Of a stretch of DNA of 64,000 nucleotides, positions 46,481 to 56,178 are shown in pieces. The notes under the pieces were generated by a model, which was not told where the DNA came from, made no database searches, and saw nothing but the letters and a program-made list of their open reading frames with translations. Each line of letters begins with the position of its first letter. Position 1 is the stretch's first letter. Source of the stretch: Clostridiaceae bacterium BL-3 (GTDB lineage: Bacteria; Bacillota; Clostridia; Clostridiales; Clostridiaceae). Location: NCBI GenBank assembly GCA_902809985.1, contig CADDXC010000001.1, positions 2,418,001 to 2,482,000 of the forward strand, given 5' to 3'. A program made the translations under genes and the position numbers.

Positions 46481-47158
46481 TTAACTATGCCCATAATACT
46501 TTCCAAACTCTGCAATCAGCAGCTTTTTACTTGCTCTAGAAATTTCCCTTCCTTTAATGCCAAAGTTTTCATATTTGCGTGCTAGATTTCTAAGTTCTAC
46601 CACCTTATATTTGCTTAAAATCTCAATGGCTTTCTCAGGGCCACATTCAAATACTATCTTGTCTACAGCTTCCTTATTGTGCTTTTTACTCAAACCTTCT
46701 TTCAACAAAACTGTTGTTTCTTTTGGCATGGATTCCCTATTATTTGTCTCCTTTACTCCTAAATCTTCAATTGTTACTGTTTCTTTAACCTCAACAGGAA
46801 CCTCTACAATGTTTTCCACTTCTTCTTTTAATTCGGCTTCTGCTGAAGCAGTAACTAAAATATCTTCACTTTCCGCTGGTACTGATGATACAATTATCTT
46901 GTCTAAATACTCATGTGGACGTGGAATTACATGCTGTGAAATCAGTAATGTGTTATTTATCAATTTAACTGCAGCTGCACCAGCTTCTACAGCTACTTTT
47001 GCTGCAGCTACATCACCAGTTACAGCAATCGAAACAAGGCCTCCTCCTACATATGTCTTCTCCAAAATATTCACATATGCTGCCTTGAGCATGGCATCTA
47101 CAGCCACAATAGCTGCAACGAGTCCTTTCGTTTCGATTAATCCAAGTGCTTGCATCAC
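46481..47158 (-). CDS. Shell protein with BMC domain and C-terminal Rho-N/SAP-like extension
   Basis: Residues 1 to about 90 form a BMC hexamer domain (ALGLIETKGLVAAIVAVDAM, GGGLVSIAVTGDVAAAKVAV, QHVIPRPHEYLDK). A variable acidic linker (about 95-160) follows. The last 60 residues end in VVELRNLARKYENFGIKGRE and SKKLLIAEFGK, a helix-extended-loop-helix pattern like Rho N-terminal or SAP domains. Extended BMC proteins occur in several loci and may tether cargo or sit on the outside of the shell. Nucleic-acid binding is a guess from fold likeness. Confidence 0.85.
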   Translation of the reverse strand: MMQALGLIETKGLVAAIVAVDAMLKAAYVNILEKTYVGGGLVSIAVTGDVAAAKVAVEAGAAAVKLINNTLLISQHVIPRPHEYLDKIIVSSVPAESEDILVTASAEAELKEEVENIVEVPVEVKETVTIEDLGVKETNNRESMPKETTVLLKEGLSKKHNKEAVDKIVFECGPEKAIEILSKYKVVELRNLARKYENFGIKGREISRASKKLLIAEFGKYYGHS

Positions 47159-47176
47159 TTAGTCCCCCTCTTAGTT

Positions 47177-47887
47177 CTAGCTTACAAGATCAGCCCAGTT
47201 GGCTGGATATGTAACATAGAATAACTTGACCTTGTCAGGAGATCCCCATATAACTTTGGATCCCGATGGAACATAGAGTACGTCACCCGGGTGTACAGTG
47301 AATGTCTTCCCATTAAGAGTAATTGTCAATGTACCTTCGATAACATAATCAATCTCCTCATAAGTCAGTTTCCAGTCAAAACTAGAATGATCAATTGTTA
47401 AAAATCCGGCACTCATAGAAGAATCATCTTTACTGATCAATTCCTGATAACATACTTTGGCATTTGGATTCCCAGTATCAAAGGTATCAAATTTTACTGA
47501 GTTTCCACGGACTAACTTCAAACCGCTACAATCACTTTCAGCAACATATGGTTTATTGGAAACTGAATCAAGTACACCTTTTAAAAGACCCTTATCCATC
47601 ATGACCTTGAGCACTTTATAGATCATATCACTGCTAATTCCACTCTCACAATTTTTTAGAGGTTCAGGAGCTTTCTCCACAGAAGAGTTCTTCGTTTCGC
47701 AGGAACTTTTTGTTTCACAAGGCTCCTTTGTTTTGCAAACTTGAGTTTCTGTAGAAAACTCTATTCCACGAGCTCTGGCTGCATCCTTAGCCGATGGAGT
47801 AATAATCGTATTACAGTCAATATAAACTGTCTTTTGACCTTGCTTTTCCGCATCGTCAACATCTTTGACACAAATTAATTTTTTCAT
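47177..47887 (-). CDS. eutQ: EutQ-like cupin protein
   Basis: EutQ is a cupin reported to have acetate kinase activity in ethanolamine microcompartments. The 236-residue protein has an N-terminal helical part beginning MKKLICVKDV, a Cys/Lys-rich linker (about 60-85) and the C-terminal cupin barrel (about 130-235, YEEIDYVIEGTLTI and HPGDVLYVPSGSKV). I prefer ATG 47887, which can use AAAGGA 9 nt upstream. An ATG at 47905 has no ribosome site. With PduL it would turn acetyl-CoA into acetate and ATP. Confidence 0.88.
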   Translation of the reverse strand: MKKLICVKDVDDAEKQGQKTVYIDCNTIITPSAKDAARARGIEFSTETQVCKTKEPCETKSSCETKNSSVEKAPEPLKNCESGISSDMIYKVLKVMMDKGLLKGVLDSVSNKPYVAESDCSGLKLVRGNSVKFDTFDTGNPNAKVCYQELISKDDSSMSAGFLTIDHSSFDWKLTYEEIDYVIEGTLTITLNGKTFTVHPGDVLYVPSGSKVIWGSPDKVKLFYVTYPANWADLVS

Positions 47888-47958
47888 TCCTCCACATCCT
47901 TTCATTCATTGATATAATCATTGAAAACATCCTCCCATATATAAAAGCTTTTACATAT

Positions 47959-48507
47959 TTAAAGTAAAGATGCCACCAGTATATCAGAGGGTGAAGGTAT
48001 TACCTCTGCATTTACTAATAAACCTTTTTCCTCTGCAATAGCTTTTCCGGCCCCAATACCAGCTTCAACTGCAGCCACGTCACCAGTAAAAGTAAAGAAT
48101 GACTTACCACCTAATCCATTTCCCAGGCGAAGCTCTAATGGCTGTAACTCTGCAGCTTTAAGGATTGCATCAGCTGCAGCAATCATTGTTGACAGAGAAA
48201 AAGACTCCATAATTCCCAAGGCTTGAATTTCATCTGGTACAGTTGCACCTGTTATTGCTGGAAACACTGCCGGACTTACATTTGGTATAACAATAGAATC
48301 AACTAAAAATTCTCCTGCCAGCCTTTCACCAATATCTACTGAATCTTTTACTGCTGCAACATCCCCGTCAACAATAGCAATATATTTGCCAGGACAGGTA
48401 GAACCTGCCGTAACTATTTCCACATGAGAAATTTTTACCATCTGATCTGCTGCATATATACCACGTGCAATGCTTGTAAATTCTACCATTCCTATTGCTT
48501 TCAACAT
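47959..48507 (-). CDS. pduT: Trimeric shell protein with Fe-S pore site (PduT type)
   Basis: The 182-residue protein consists of two tandem BMC domains (about 1-88 and 92-182) and forms pseudohexameric trimers. Cys38 in AGSTCPGKYIAIVDGD sits exactly where PduT uses Cys38 to bind a [4Fe-4S] cluster in the central pore. This suggests an electron conduit through the shell, consistent with the PduS-like gene immediately upstream (1 nt apart). Confidence 0.93.
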   Translation of the reverse strand: MLKAIGMVEFTSIARGIYAADQMVKISHVEIVTAGSTCPGKYIAIVDGDVAAVKDSVDIGERLAGEFLVDSIVIPNVSPAVFPAITGATVPDEIQALGIMESFSLSTMIAAADAILKAAELQPLELRLGNGLGGKSFFTFTGDVAAVEAGIGAGKAIAEEKGLLVNAEVIPSPSDILVASLL

Positions 48508-48508
48508 A

Positions 48509-49837
48509 TCATTCCCTCCTTATCACAATAAAACCATTTTCACTTTCGATAACCTTTCCTGAAATACTTGCATGAACGGCGGCACCTAGGCTATCTTCAG
48601 GAATTTTACCAACTTGCTGTCCCACCTGTACATAATCGCCAGGATTGACAATTGGAACTGCAGGCGCTCCTACATGCTGCCTCATCGCAATATGTACTAA
48701 TTCAGGTTCCATATTAACTTCTGTCATAGGAGCCGGTCTATCAAAATTATTCAAACCTAACCTTGCAATAAGACGCTTACTTGGAATCAAACGATATTCA
48801 CGACTTTTTCTGGCAGCAAATTGCGACTTAATCGGTTTATACCTTATATTCTGCTCCGCCAGTTTCCCCTTAAAATATAGATTTGCAGATTTGGGATAAA
48901 GCCCTGCGGGACATGAAAACAATTCACATAAATTACACTGACAGCACAGCTGTGCAATCTTCTGACCCTCAACATCATCTAATGCATAATTCAAAGCCCT
49001 CATTATCTTGTGCGGCTGCATATTATGTCCAAGAAGATAACGAGGACACATATCCGTACACATACGGCACTGTTCACAGGAAGATCTATTTACTCTTCTT
49101 GCCTGTTCTATATTAACGGATTTCCTTCGGATTAGAGAATGTTGCTTTTTCAAAATTACAAATCCCTTATTCTTCTTTGTAACATATCCATCTATATTAT
49201 CCATGACAGGTCCCATCATAGGGCCGCCATCAATAACTGCATAATCATCAAAATTTTCTATACCACTCAGTTTTAACACATCTATAATAGGTGTGCCTAC
49301 CGGTACTTTTACAGTCAATCGTTTGGGAATATCCCCTGCAACTGTAATATATTTCTCCGTAACCGGTTCTCCAAGATTAGCGTGATAAATATTCAATGCT
49401 GTTTCTGTATTAACTACCACACATCCAACTTTAATTGGGATACCCGTTTCTGGAACAACTCTACCTGTCAGCTCATAAACCAAAACCTGTTCATCACCTG
49501 CTGGATAAATATCTGGAAGTTCTTTGACTTCAATAAAATCACTTACTTGAAGTGCCTTGATCCTATTACGAAGTATGGAAATTACTTCTTTATGCTTTCC
49601 TTTAATACCTATAAGGCCCTTGGCAGCACCCACTAACTTTCCAGCTGCTTCAAACCCCTTAATTATCTCATCGGGAAACAGTTTCATCAGCTGCTGATCT
49701 ACCCGCAGCAGCGGTTCACATTCAGCTCCATTAAGAAGTATATACTCTGCCTTTGATGTTAGCTTTGCATGGGTAGGAAACCCTGCACCGCCTGCACCGA
49801 TAACGCCAGCTTCTCTCACCATATCAAGAAGACTCAT
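48509..49837 (-). CDS. pduS: PduS-like iron-sulfur flavoprotein (RnfC-type domains)
   Basis: PduS is an NADH-oxidising flavoprotein, known as a cobalamin reductase in propanediol microcompartments. The 442-residue protein has an FMN/NADH domain (GAGGAGFPTHAKL at about 12-24), a SLBB-type segment, two [4Fe-4S] clusters (CEQCRMCTDMCPRY and CCQCNLCELFSCP, about 256-310) and a C-terminal RnfC-like barrel-sandwich domain. In a B12-independent choline locus its likely role is to pass electrons across the shell with PduT or to regenerate NAD+. Confidence 0.92.
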   Translation of the reverse strand: MSLLDMVREAGVIGAGGAGFPTHAKLTSKAEYILLNGAECEPLLRVDQQLMKLFPDEIIKGFEAAGKLVGAAKGLIGIKGKHKEVISILRNRIKALQVSDFIEVKELPDIYPAGDEQVLVYELTGRVVPETGIPIKVGCVVVNTETALNIYHANLGEPVTEKYITVAGDIPKRLTVKVPVGTPIIDVLKLSGIENFDDYAVIDGGPMMGPVMDNIDGYVTKKNKGFVILKKQHSLIRRKSVNIEQARRVNRSSCEQCRMCTDMCPRYLLGHNMQPHKIMRALNYALDDVEGQKIAQLCCQCNLCELFSCPAGLYPKSANLYFKGKLAEQNIRYKPIKSQFAARKSREYRLIPSKRLIARLGLNNFDRPAPMTEVNMEPELVHIAMRQHVGAPAVPIVNPGDYVQVGQQVGKIPEDSLGAAVHASISGKVIESENGFIVIRRE

Positions 49838-49854
49838 CCTTACACCTCCTGAAT

Positions 49855-50118
49855 TTATTCAAAATTGCAGTCTTCATCAATTATTCCGACAACAGCCGCA
49901 TCAATTGGAATATCATCATTCCCCAGCATCCTTCGAGCTGATGAACCCGTACATACAATAACCCTATCTCCAATACCAGCACTGATGATATCTGCAACAA
50001 TTAAACGCTTGCCAGCATCACTGCCGCCAATTACCTCTGCCAACATGAACTTCAGTCCATTAAGCGACTCTGCCTTTCTTGTTGCCCATATATTGTCAAT
50101 CAATCTTGCCGTTAACAT
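49855..50118 (-). CDS. eutN: Pentameric shell vertex protein (EutN/CcmL type)
   Basis: The 87-residue protein forms the pentamers that cap the 12 corners of the shell. MLTARLIDNIWATRKAESLNGLK and the ISAGIGDRVIVCTGSSAR segment are typical. It overlaps the end of the preceding shell gene by 7 nt. Confidence 0.94.
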   Translation of the reverse strand: MLTARLIDNIWATRKAESLNGLKFMLAEVIGGSDAGKRLIVADIISAGIGDRVIVCTGSSARRMLGNDDIPIDAAVVGIIDEDCNFE

Positions 50119-50420
50119 AAATCCTTCCCCTTTTTGAAATTGCGTTTAATCTCTCGAATTGCTGATTCAACAGATGCTGTATCGCCAAAAATTGCAATCA
50201 TTATCATATTTTGAGGACAACTGCCTCTAATATCTTCTACCGTAACATCAACTGCCTTTTCGGCAATATCAGCTGCACAAATCATCTCTATCATTTTTCC
50301 CTGTACAAGGCCAACTGCATCAATGCGAATTGAATCTTTACTAATACCACTGGCCCCTGAGCGCCGCATAAGCATGTCTACAGCACCTTTTGAAGGAGAT
50401 TTAATAATTCGGAACTCCAT
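50112..50420 (-). CDS. Permuted BMC shell protein (EutS/PduU-like)
   Basis: The 102-residue protein starts with strands normally found at the end of the BMC fold (MEFRIIKSPSKGAVDML). It then shows the core IDAVGLVQGKMIEMICAADI and NMIMIAIFGDTASVESAI, the circular permutation seen in EutS and PduU. The ATG at 50420 has an AGGAG site 10 nt upstream. It is the only permuted hexamer gene in the operon. Confidence 0.82.
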   Translation of the reverse strand: MEFRIIKSPSKGAVDMLMRRSGASGISKDSIRIDAVGLVQGKMIEMICAADIAEKAVDVTVEDIRGSCPQNMIMIAIFGDTASVESAIREIKRNFKKGKDLC

Positions 50421-50436
50421 ACACAACCATCTCCTA

Positions 50437-51279
50437 TTACATACCTTCCTGTCTACAGCTAAGTGCTATACCCAAGGGAGTCACAAACATTGGATTATGT
50501 GGTTTATGAGTAAAAATCCCCGTCTGCTTTTCTATAATTTTTTCAATACCTGTCAAGCAGCATGTCCCTCCTACCAGGGATATTTCCTGTACATCATAAC
50601 CTTTGATGTGATGGTTAATAATAGACGAAATTTTTTCAACTACTGGCTTTAATACCGGCAGCAGTTCCTTATGATTTTCAGAATTACGTTTGTAAAGTTC
50701 CGCTTTCTCAAAAGGCATGTTGTATGCACCGGATACGACCAGAGAAAGTTGAGTACCACCTGTGGGTTCATCAGCAATGTACACAACTTTTCCATCCTTA
50801 AGAATCGAAATTCCCGTGGTTCCACCGCCAATATCTACCACTGCACCATTCTTGATTTTGAGTACTTTATTGGCAGCTGTAGGTTCATCAAGCACGTTAG
50901 TCAATTCAAAGCCAGCAGCCTGAACCACATTTCTAACTGCCCCCGAATCCAGTTCATCTGTTCCAGGTGGAATGGCTGCAGCACCATAAATCAATTCTGT
51001 ACCCAATTTTTCCTCGATTCCCCGTTTCATTTCCCTGACAATATTAATTGCACCAATATAATCTACAACCATACCATCGCGAACTACATCAGCATATCTA
51101 TAATCGCCTGCTACCGGCCTATAGTTTTCATCTAGAACTGCTAAAACAACACAGGCAGTTCCTAAATCAACTCCCGTATAATAAACAGACGATTTATCCA
51201 CAATAGGATGTTTTACTACATGTTCAAAATCATCTACAAGCTTATCGCAAAATTTAAAAGTCAATTTTTTCTCTGACAT
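50437..51279 (-). CDS. eutJ: EutJ-like actin-fold ATPase/chaperone
   Basis: The 280-residue protein belongs to the ASKHA superfamily (Hsp70/actin fold). It has a phosphate-1 loop YTGVDLGTACVVLAVLD, phosphate-2 loop GAVVDIGGGTTGIS and adenosine loop SLVGGTCCLTGIE. EutJ is thought to help assemble or load microcompartment enzymes. Its start overlaps the end of the EutT-like gene by 19 nt. Confidence 0.92.
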   Translation of the reverse strand: MSEKKLTFKFCDKLVDDFEHVVKHPIVDKSSVYYTGVDLGTACVVLAVLDENYRPVAGDYRYADVVRDGMVVDYIGAINIVREMKRGIEEKLGTELIYGAAAIPPGTDELDSGAVRNVVQAAGFELTNVLDEPTAANKVLKIKNGAVVDIGGGTTGISILKDGKVVYIADEPTGGTQLSLVVSGAYNMPFEKAELYKRNSENHKELLPVLKPVVEKISSIINHHIKGYDVQEISLVGGTCCLTGIEKIIEKQTGIFTHKPHNPMFVTPLGIALSCRQEGM

Positions 51280-51944
51280 TTTTTACCTCCAAAAATAGAA
51301 CAAATCCTTTGGGACAAGGCATTGATAATCTGATTAACTTTCCCAATAATATCTTTATACAGCAATTCATTTCCATCATCACTGTCTTCATAAGCTTCTA
51401 AAACAACCGGTTCAATTTCCCTAAGGGCACAGCGCAGCCTATGCAAGATTATAATATCCCTGCCATTTTTCAACTGCACATGGAAATCAGTAATCTCAAA
51501 ACAATCATCTAAATCATTAGAAAAATTATCAGCATTTATTCCCGTACATTCCTTAAGGCAAAGATCTTCAATGGGGCTTTTACTATCCAGAGCATTCTTA
51601 ATTTTAGTAAATTGTTTACCCAGATCAATAATGCTCTGTGCCAAAAAGACATCTCTGCTTAAAAATTCTTCCTCTGTGACAAAAAATAATGCCTCTACTG
51701 ACTTCATTCTGCTGCGGAGTTTCTTTTTTTTCCAATCATCTTGTTTTTTTGGCAGCTCAGATAGATGCCTTTTATTTACATCATTTTTTTTTGCATAAGA
51801 ACCATTGTCAAATTTATTTATTCCCCTATCTGCCAAAAATTGACGTGCTCCCGGCGTAAGCCTTGTCCCCGGTTCAATCTTATAATCTGTAAAAGGTTCT
51901 TTTCTATATAAATCCCTCAAATCAATTTCGGTAATAAATTTCAT
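51261..51944 (-). CDS. EutT-like protein (corrinoid adenosyltransferase relative)
   Basis: The N-terminus MKFITEIDLRDLYRKEPFTD and KIEPGTRLTPGARQFLADRGI is the diagnostic opening of EutT-type ATP:corrinoid adenosyltransferases. The later helical part (about 85-225, FLSRDVFLAQSIIDLGKQFT, ILHRLRCALREIEP) keeps the length and helix pattern. The EutT metal motif HxxCxxC is not seen; only isolated Cys such as CLKECTG occur. CutC needs no B12, so this may be a retained relative with a structural role. Confidence 0.72.
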   Translation of the reverse strand: MKFITEIDLRDLYRKEPFTDYKIEPGTRLTPGARQFLADRGINKFDNGSYAKKNDVNKRHLSELPKKQDDWKKKKLRSRMKSVEALFFVTEEEFLSRDVFLAQSIIDLGKQFTKIKNALDSKSPIEDLCLKECTGINADNFSNDLDDCFEITDFHVQLKNGRDIIILHRLRCALREIEPVVLEAYEDSDDGNELLYKDIIGKVNQIINALSQRICSIFGGKKCQRKN

Positions 51945-51956
51945 TTCAATCCCCCT

Positions 51957-52400
51957 TTACTTCTTTTTAAAAAATAAATACTCTTTTAAAGCATCAATAC
52001 CTATCCTACTAGGGACACTGATTTTATAGTAAGGTTCTACAATTCCTATCTGTTTTAACTGTTTAAAGCAGAATTCTTCATTTTCTGCCATCAAATCAAC
52101 TTTGGTAATTACACCAACTACAGGACATCTAAATGCTTTGGCAAAACCAGGGGAATACACATTAACACACCTTGACTGGTCAATTAACATCAAAACATGC
52201 GATGCATCCTGGGCAGCTGCAATTATATGCTTGTACATCCATGTATTTTCAATATAAGAACCTGGAACATCTATAGTATTTTTCCCATAAATAATATCCT
52301 GTGCTTTTCTCAATGGACCCCTATAGTCATTCAACGCATTTGCCAAGGTGGTCTTCCCACAATTCGTGGGTCCGATTATCATTATTCTCTTCCTTTTCAT
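51957..52400 (-). CDS. eutP: EutP/PduV-type small GTPase
   Basis: The 147-residue P-loop protein has GPTNCGKTTLANAL (Walker A), a DVPG G3 motif and TKVD as G4. EutP-like proteins accompany microcompartments and have been linked to acetate kinase activity or to particle positioning. The gene lies between the EutT-like and cutD genes. Confidence 0.92.
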   Translation of the reverse strand: MKRKRIMIIGPTNCGKTTLANALNDYRGPLRKAQDIIYGKNTIDVPGSYIENTWMYKHIIAAAQDASHVLMLIDQSRCVNVYSPGFAKAFRCPVVGVITKVDLMAENEEFCFKQLKQIGIVEPYYKISVPSRIGIDALKEYLFFKKK

Positions 52401-52461
52401 GTTCTTGTAATAGGAGCGGTTGTAAATTTCATCTCCATTTATTTTTTATTTCAACAACTCA

Positions 52462-53412
52462 TCAATGCTTTATAACTGCAACCGGGAATTCATATTTTTT
52501 AATCCAACTCTCAATTCTGTCCAATTCATCACTACTCAAGCTTGGATCGCCCTTTATTGGATACTCTCTGCCCAGCTGTACATACTTATTTACCCCTAAT
52601 TTGTGATAGGGAAGCAGATCTATACCTTTAAAATTCTTATAATCGCGGAAAGGCATCAAAAAATCAATTACACTCTCAATTTCATTTTGACTATCATTTA
52701 TACCTTTCAATAAAGGCATTCTGACCTTTACATTGTACCTGCGATGAAGAAGTTCTTTTAGGTTATTTAAAATCCGCTCATTGTGAACTCCCGTAAGCTG
52801 ATAGTGTCGTTCAGAATCGATATGCTTTATATCAAAAAGAAACAAATCCAAAAATTCAGCAATTTTAAGCATTGATTCCAGTTTTGCATAGCCGCAGGTT
52901 TCAATAGCAGTATTGATTCCCTCCTGCTTACATGCCATAAGCAGACTTGCAGCAAATTCCCACTGCATGGTTACCTCGCCGCCTCCCAGCGTGACACCCC
53001 CGCCTGAAACATCATAAAATCTCCTATCTTCCTCAATGATTTCCATAAGTTCGGAAACAGTTTTTACTTCTCCCATAACAGATAATGCAGACTGAGGACA
53101 TACATTCTCACACTTACGACATCCCAGGCAATCAATACTATGATTGACCTCATGCTTCAATTTTTCTGAAATGGTATGTATTCCAACTGGACACACCGAA
53201 ACACAGGCACCACAATCAATACAAGAATTTCTTTTAAACATAACTTGATATTTTCGTTCCAGTCCTTCAGGATTCGCACACCATCTGCAGCGCAGTGGAC
53301 ATCCCTTGAAAAACACCAGTGTTCTTACTCCCGGCCCATCATACATATTGTATTTTTGCACATTGAAAATGAACGCTTTTCTTTCAGTTATTGCTCCCTT
53401 CCTATCACTCAT
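52462..53412 (-). CDS. cutD: Choline TMA-lyase activating enzyme
   Basis: CutD is a radical-SAM enzyme that abstracts hydrogen from the CutC glycine to make the glycyl radical. The 316-residue protein has CPLRCRWCANPEG (radical-SAM cluster, about 37-49), then two ferredoxin-like clusters CIDCGACVSVCP and CLGCRKCENVCP, and the GGGEVTMQ SAM-binding loop. I use ATG 53412 with AGGAG 10 nt upstream; an earlier ATG at 53421 touches the ribosome site. It follows cutC after about 130 nt. Confidence 0.95.
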   Translation of the reverse strand: MSDRKGAITERKAFIFNVQKYNMYDGPGVRTLVFFKGCPLRCRWCANPEGLERKYQVMFKRNSCIDCGACVSVCPVGIHTISEKLKHEVNHSIDCLGCRKCENVCPQSALSVMGEVKTVSELMEIIEEDRRFYDVSGGGVTLGGGEVTMQWEFAASLLMACKQEGINTAIETCGYAKLESMLKIAEFLDLFLFDIKHIDSERHYQLTGVHNERILNNLKELLHRRYNVKVRMPLLKGINDSQNEIESVIDFLMPFRDYKNFKGIDLLPYHKLGVNKYVQLGREYPIKGDPSLSSDELDRIESWIKKYEFPVAVIKH

Positions 53413-53543
53413 ACCAACCATTCTCCTGTTTGACTCATTTTAATATTCAACTGAACAATTTAACTACACCCATCCTCTCTGTCACAGTTCGTAGAAAGAC
53501 ATGGGAACAGATAAATCAATTTAAATCCAACGGTATACTACAC

Positions 53544-56093
53544 TTAAAAATGTGTCAGCATAGTCCTACTTATAATCTCATCTTGAACATCTTTGCACAG
53601 CTCAACGAAAAATGCACTGTAACCTGCTACACGGACAATTAAATCACGATACTGTTCAGGATGTTTTTGTGCTTCAACTAACGTTTTATTATCCAGGTAA
53701 TTGAACTGCATCTGTCCATTACCAAAAAGACATGCAGTACGCAAAAGCGTGATAATGCCCTCCTCACCCTCCGGTGTATCAAGCAGCCCTGCCATAAGCT
53801 TAAAGTTATGGACCATACCTATATTCATGTTGTCACAGGACATTTTGGAAACAGATTTGATAATAGCAGTTGGTCCCTTATAATCTGCACCCTGTGATGG
53901 GCTGATGCCATCGGACAATGGCGTCCAGGCTTTACGTCCACTGGCAGATGCACCTGTCATTTGTCCAAACGGTGTATTATTGGATATGGATAAAGTTCCA
54001 TGACTCAGGACAGAGTACAGTGTCTTATACTTGCGGTGTTCCATTTCCGTAAAGTTGATCAAATCCGCAGCAATCAGATCTACATAATCATCATCATTGC
54101 CGTACTTAGGAGCTTTCATACAATCGTTTCTAACCTGTTCGTATCCTACAAAATCAGCTTTCAGCGCTTCATTTAACTGCTGTAGTGTATATTTTTTATC
54201 ATCAAATACCAGCTTTTTGATAGCGGCCATGGAATCTGTATAAGTAGCCAAGCCAGTCCATACAACGCCAGGTCCAAAGTTGTACATAGCACCACCGGCA
54301 GAAACATCTTTACCATGCTCCATACAGCCTTCATACATGATAGACATCAATGGCTTTGGAGCTAGATCTCTGTGGACACGTTGAGAAATAACTGTAGCAA
54401 CATCAGTCCACTTCGTAATATATTTGATCTCTTCCTTAACAGCTTTGTCGAATTCTTCATAATTCTTAAACCTGTTCAACTCTCCCATATCAGGACAAAC
54501 CTGCTTGCCATACCACAGAGGAACACCGTGGTTTAGAACCAATTCAATACAAATAGGCCACTGGGTGTAAGAAGTAGAAGTCCACTGATACAGCCGACCG
54601 GCCTTTTGAGGCTCTACACATCCCATTATGCAGTAGTCCCTGGCATCTTCTATGGATACTCCCTTTGCCAGCATCATCTTAATATGTGTATCATCAAAAT
54701 GACAAGCTGGGAATCCTATACCTGCACGAATAACATCTACAATTTTTTTCAAATACTTTCTAGGCGACTTGTTGTGAATACGGCATGCCAGAGACGGCTG
54801 ATAAACCTTGACATGGCGGACAGCATCCATCAGCAGGTAAGTCAAATCATTTGTAGCATCAAGGCCATCACGGGTAACACCGCCTACACACATATTGACA
54901 AATGGCTGATAGCCTGCAAAGAACTTGGAGCTGCTTTCACTGGTAATCCACATCATTTCAGACATTTTTATAAGCATACAGCCCGCGAGCTCAAATGCCT
55001 GAAAACTATTCATACGTCCCTGCTCCATATCTGCTTTGTAAAATGGATACATATACTGATCCACACGTCCAATAGACATTCCAGTCTGATTTTCTTCAAC
55101 TACCAACAGTGATTCAATAGTCCATACAGATTGAATTGCTTCCCAGAAAGTACGGGGTTTGTGTGCGGGTACCCATGCATTGACTTCAGAAATCTTCTGC
55201 AGTTCCTCTTTACGTTTAGGATCCATTTCCTTTACAGCCAGTTCAGCCGCATAATCAGACATACGCTTAGCATAAATCATAACCCCTTCAGTAGTGTCGA
55301 TAACGGATTTGTAAAAATAGATCTTGTCAATGTCCTCCGGATTTTCATAATCCAGTTTTTTTAAATGCTCCTTCGCTTCTTCCTGAATATCCTTCATACC
55401 CTTTTTCATCAGGATCACATCGTATCCAGGATTTGAATCGCCGCCGCCATTGACTGCATGGTAAGAACAATCTGAAACAAAGGATTCACCTGAAAGTTCC
55501 CATACTCCCGCTTCACGATACTGATCTTCACAGTATTCATCAACGGATTTACCCTTCCAGAAAGGGAAAAGCTCTTCACGCATAATCTTTTTATCTTCTT
55601 CGGAAATATAAAATGGATCTTGAGGGCGTGTTCCAATGGTATCAATTTCGTCCGCCAGCCATCTCCAGGATATGTCGGGAGAAAAGGCTCCTGCACGAGG
55701 TGCTCCACAAGGTGCTCCTACAATAAGTTCATTATCTTGAATTACAAGTGGTGCAGTTTCACAACAGTGGCGGAAGCATTTGGCACGCAGTAAAATTTTA
55801 GGCATACCAGGATTTTCTTTGGCAATTTTAGTTATTGCTCTGGCACGATATGTGGTTATGGAAGGTTTTTGCTTCAAATAATTTTCCTTAAGTTTTTTCA
55901 AACGCCCTGTCATTCCATTGGGGACTCCCTTATCATCGCTACAACATGTTTGAGAATTAGAAGCAGAACTTTCATCTTCTTTTGTGATTTCTTTCGAAAC
56001 ACCCTCAAATATTTTCAATAAAGCAACTTGTTCATTTGCAGACATATTTTTAGTTGCTTCTGCAAATTTACTTGAAAATTCACGAATATCCAA
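53544..56093 (-). CDS. cutC: Choline trimethylamine-lyase, glycyl radical enzyme (type I)
   Basis: CutC cleaves choline to trimethylamine and acetaldehyde. The 849-residue protein has the choline-specific signature [15 protein letters not shown] (D219 and the nearby Tyr contact the ammonium head group), the active-site Cys492 and Glu494 in GCVEPQ, and the glycyl radical site RVAGYSAFF with G824. It lacks the long N-terminal extension of type II CutC. The first 40 residues ([28 protein letters not shown]) form an amphipathic helix suited to encapsulation. Followed by cutD. Confidence 0.97.
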   Translation of the reverse strand: MDIREFSSKFAEATKNMSANEQVALLKIFEGVSKEITKEDESSASNSQTCCSDDKGVPNGMTGRLKKLKENYLKQKPSITTYRARAITKIAKENPGMPKILLRAKCFRHCCETAPLVIQDNELIVGAPCGAPRAGAFSPDISWRWLADEIDTIGTRPQDPFYISEEDKKIMREELFPFWKGKSVDEYCEDQYREAGVWELSGESFVSDCSYHAVNGGGDSNPGYDVILMKKGMKDIQEEAKEHLKKLDYENPEDIDKIYFYKSVIDTTEGVMIYAKRMSDYAAELAVKEMDPKRKEELQKISEVNAWVPAHKPRTFWEAIQSVWTIESLLVVEENQTGMSIGRVDQYMYPFYKADMEQGRMNSFQAFELAGCMLIKMSEMMWITSESSSKFFAGYQPFVNMCVGGVTRDGLDATNDLTYLLMDAVRHVKVYQPSLACRIHNKSPRKYLKKIVDVIRAGIGFPACHFDDTHIKMMLAKGVSIEDARDYCIMGCVEPQKAGRLYQWTSTSYTQWPICIELVLNHGVPLWYGKQVCPDMGELNRFKNYEEFDKAVKEEIKYITKWTDVATVISQRVHRDLAPKPLMSIMYEGCMEHGKDVSAGGAMYNFGPGVVWTGLATYTDSMAAIKKLVFDDKKYTLQQLNEALKADFVGYEQVRNDCMKAPKYGNDDDYVDLIAADLINFTEMEHRKYKTLYSVLSHGTLSISNNTPFGQMTGASASGRKAWTPLSDGISPSQGADYKGPTAIIKSVSKMSCDNMNIGMVHNFKLMAGLLDTPEGEEGIITLLRTACLFGNGQMQFNYLDNKTLVEAQKHPEQYRDLIVRVAGYSAFFVELCKDVQDEIISRTMLTHF

Positions 56094-56178
56094 AATACTT
56101 ACCTCTCTTCTTTTATAATTATTTCAGATTCAGTTATCTGATTTTTCCATCTGTAGTTTATATACATCTGTCTATGCA

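Noticed and set aside
46557-47162. Long open frame (201 codons) on the plus strand opposite a shell protein gene
   Set aside because: It mirrors the codon structure of the BMC gene on the other strand, has low-complexity Ser/Thr composition and no ribosome site.
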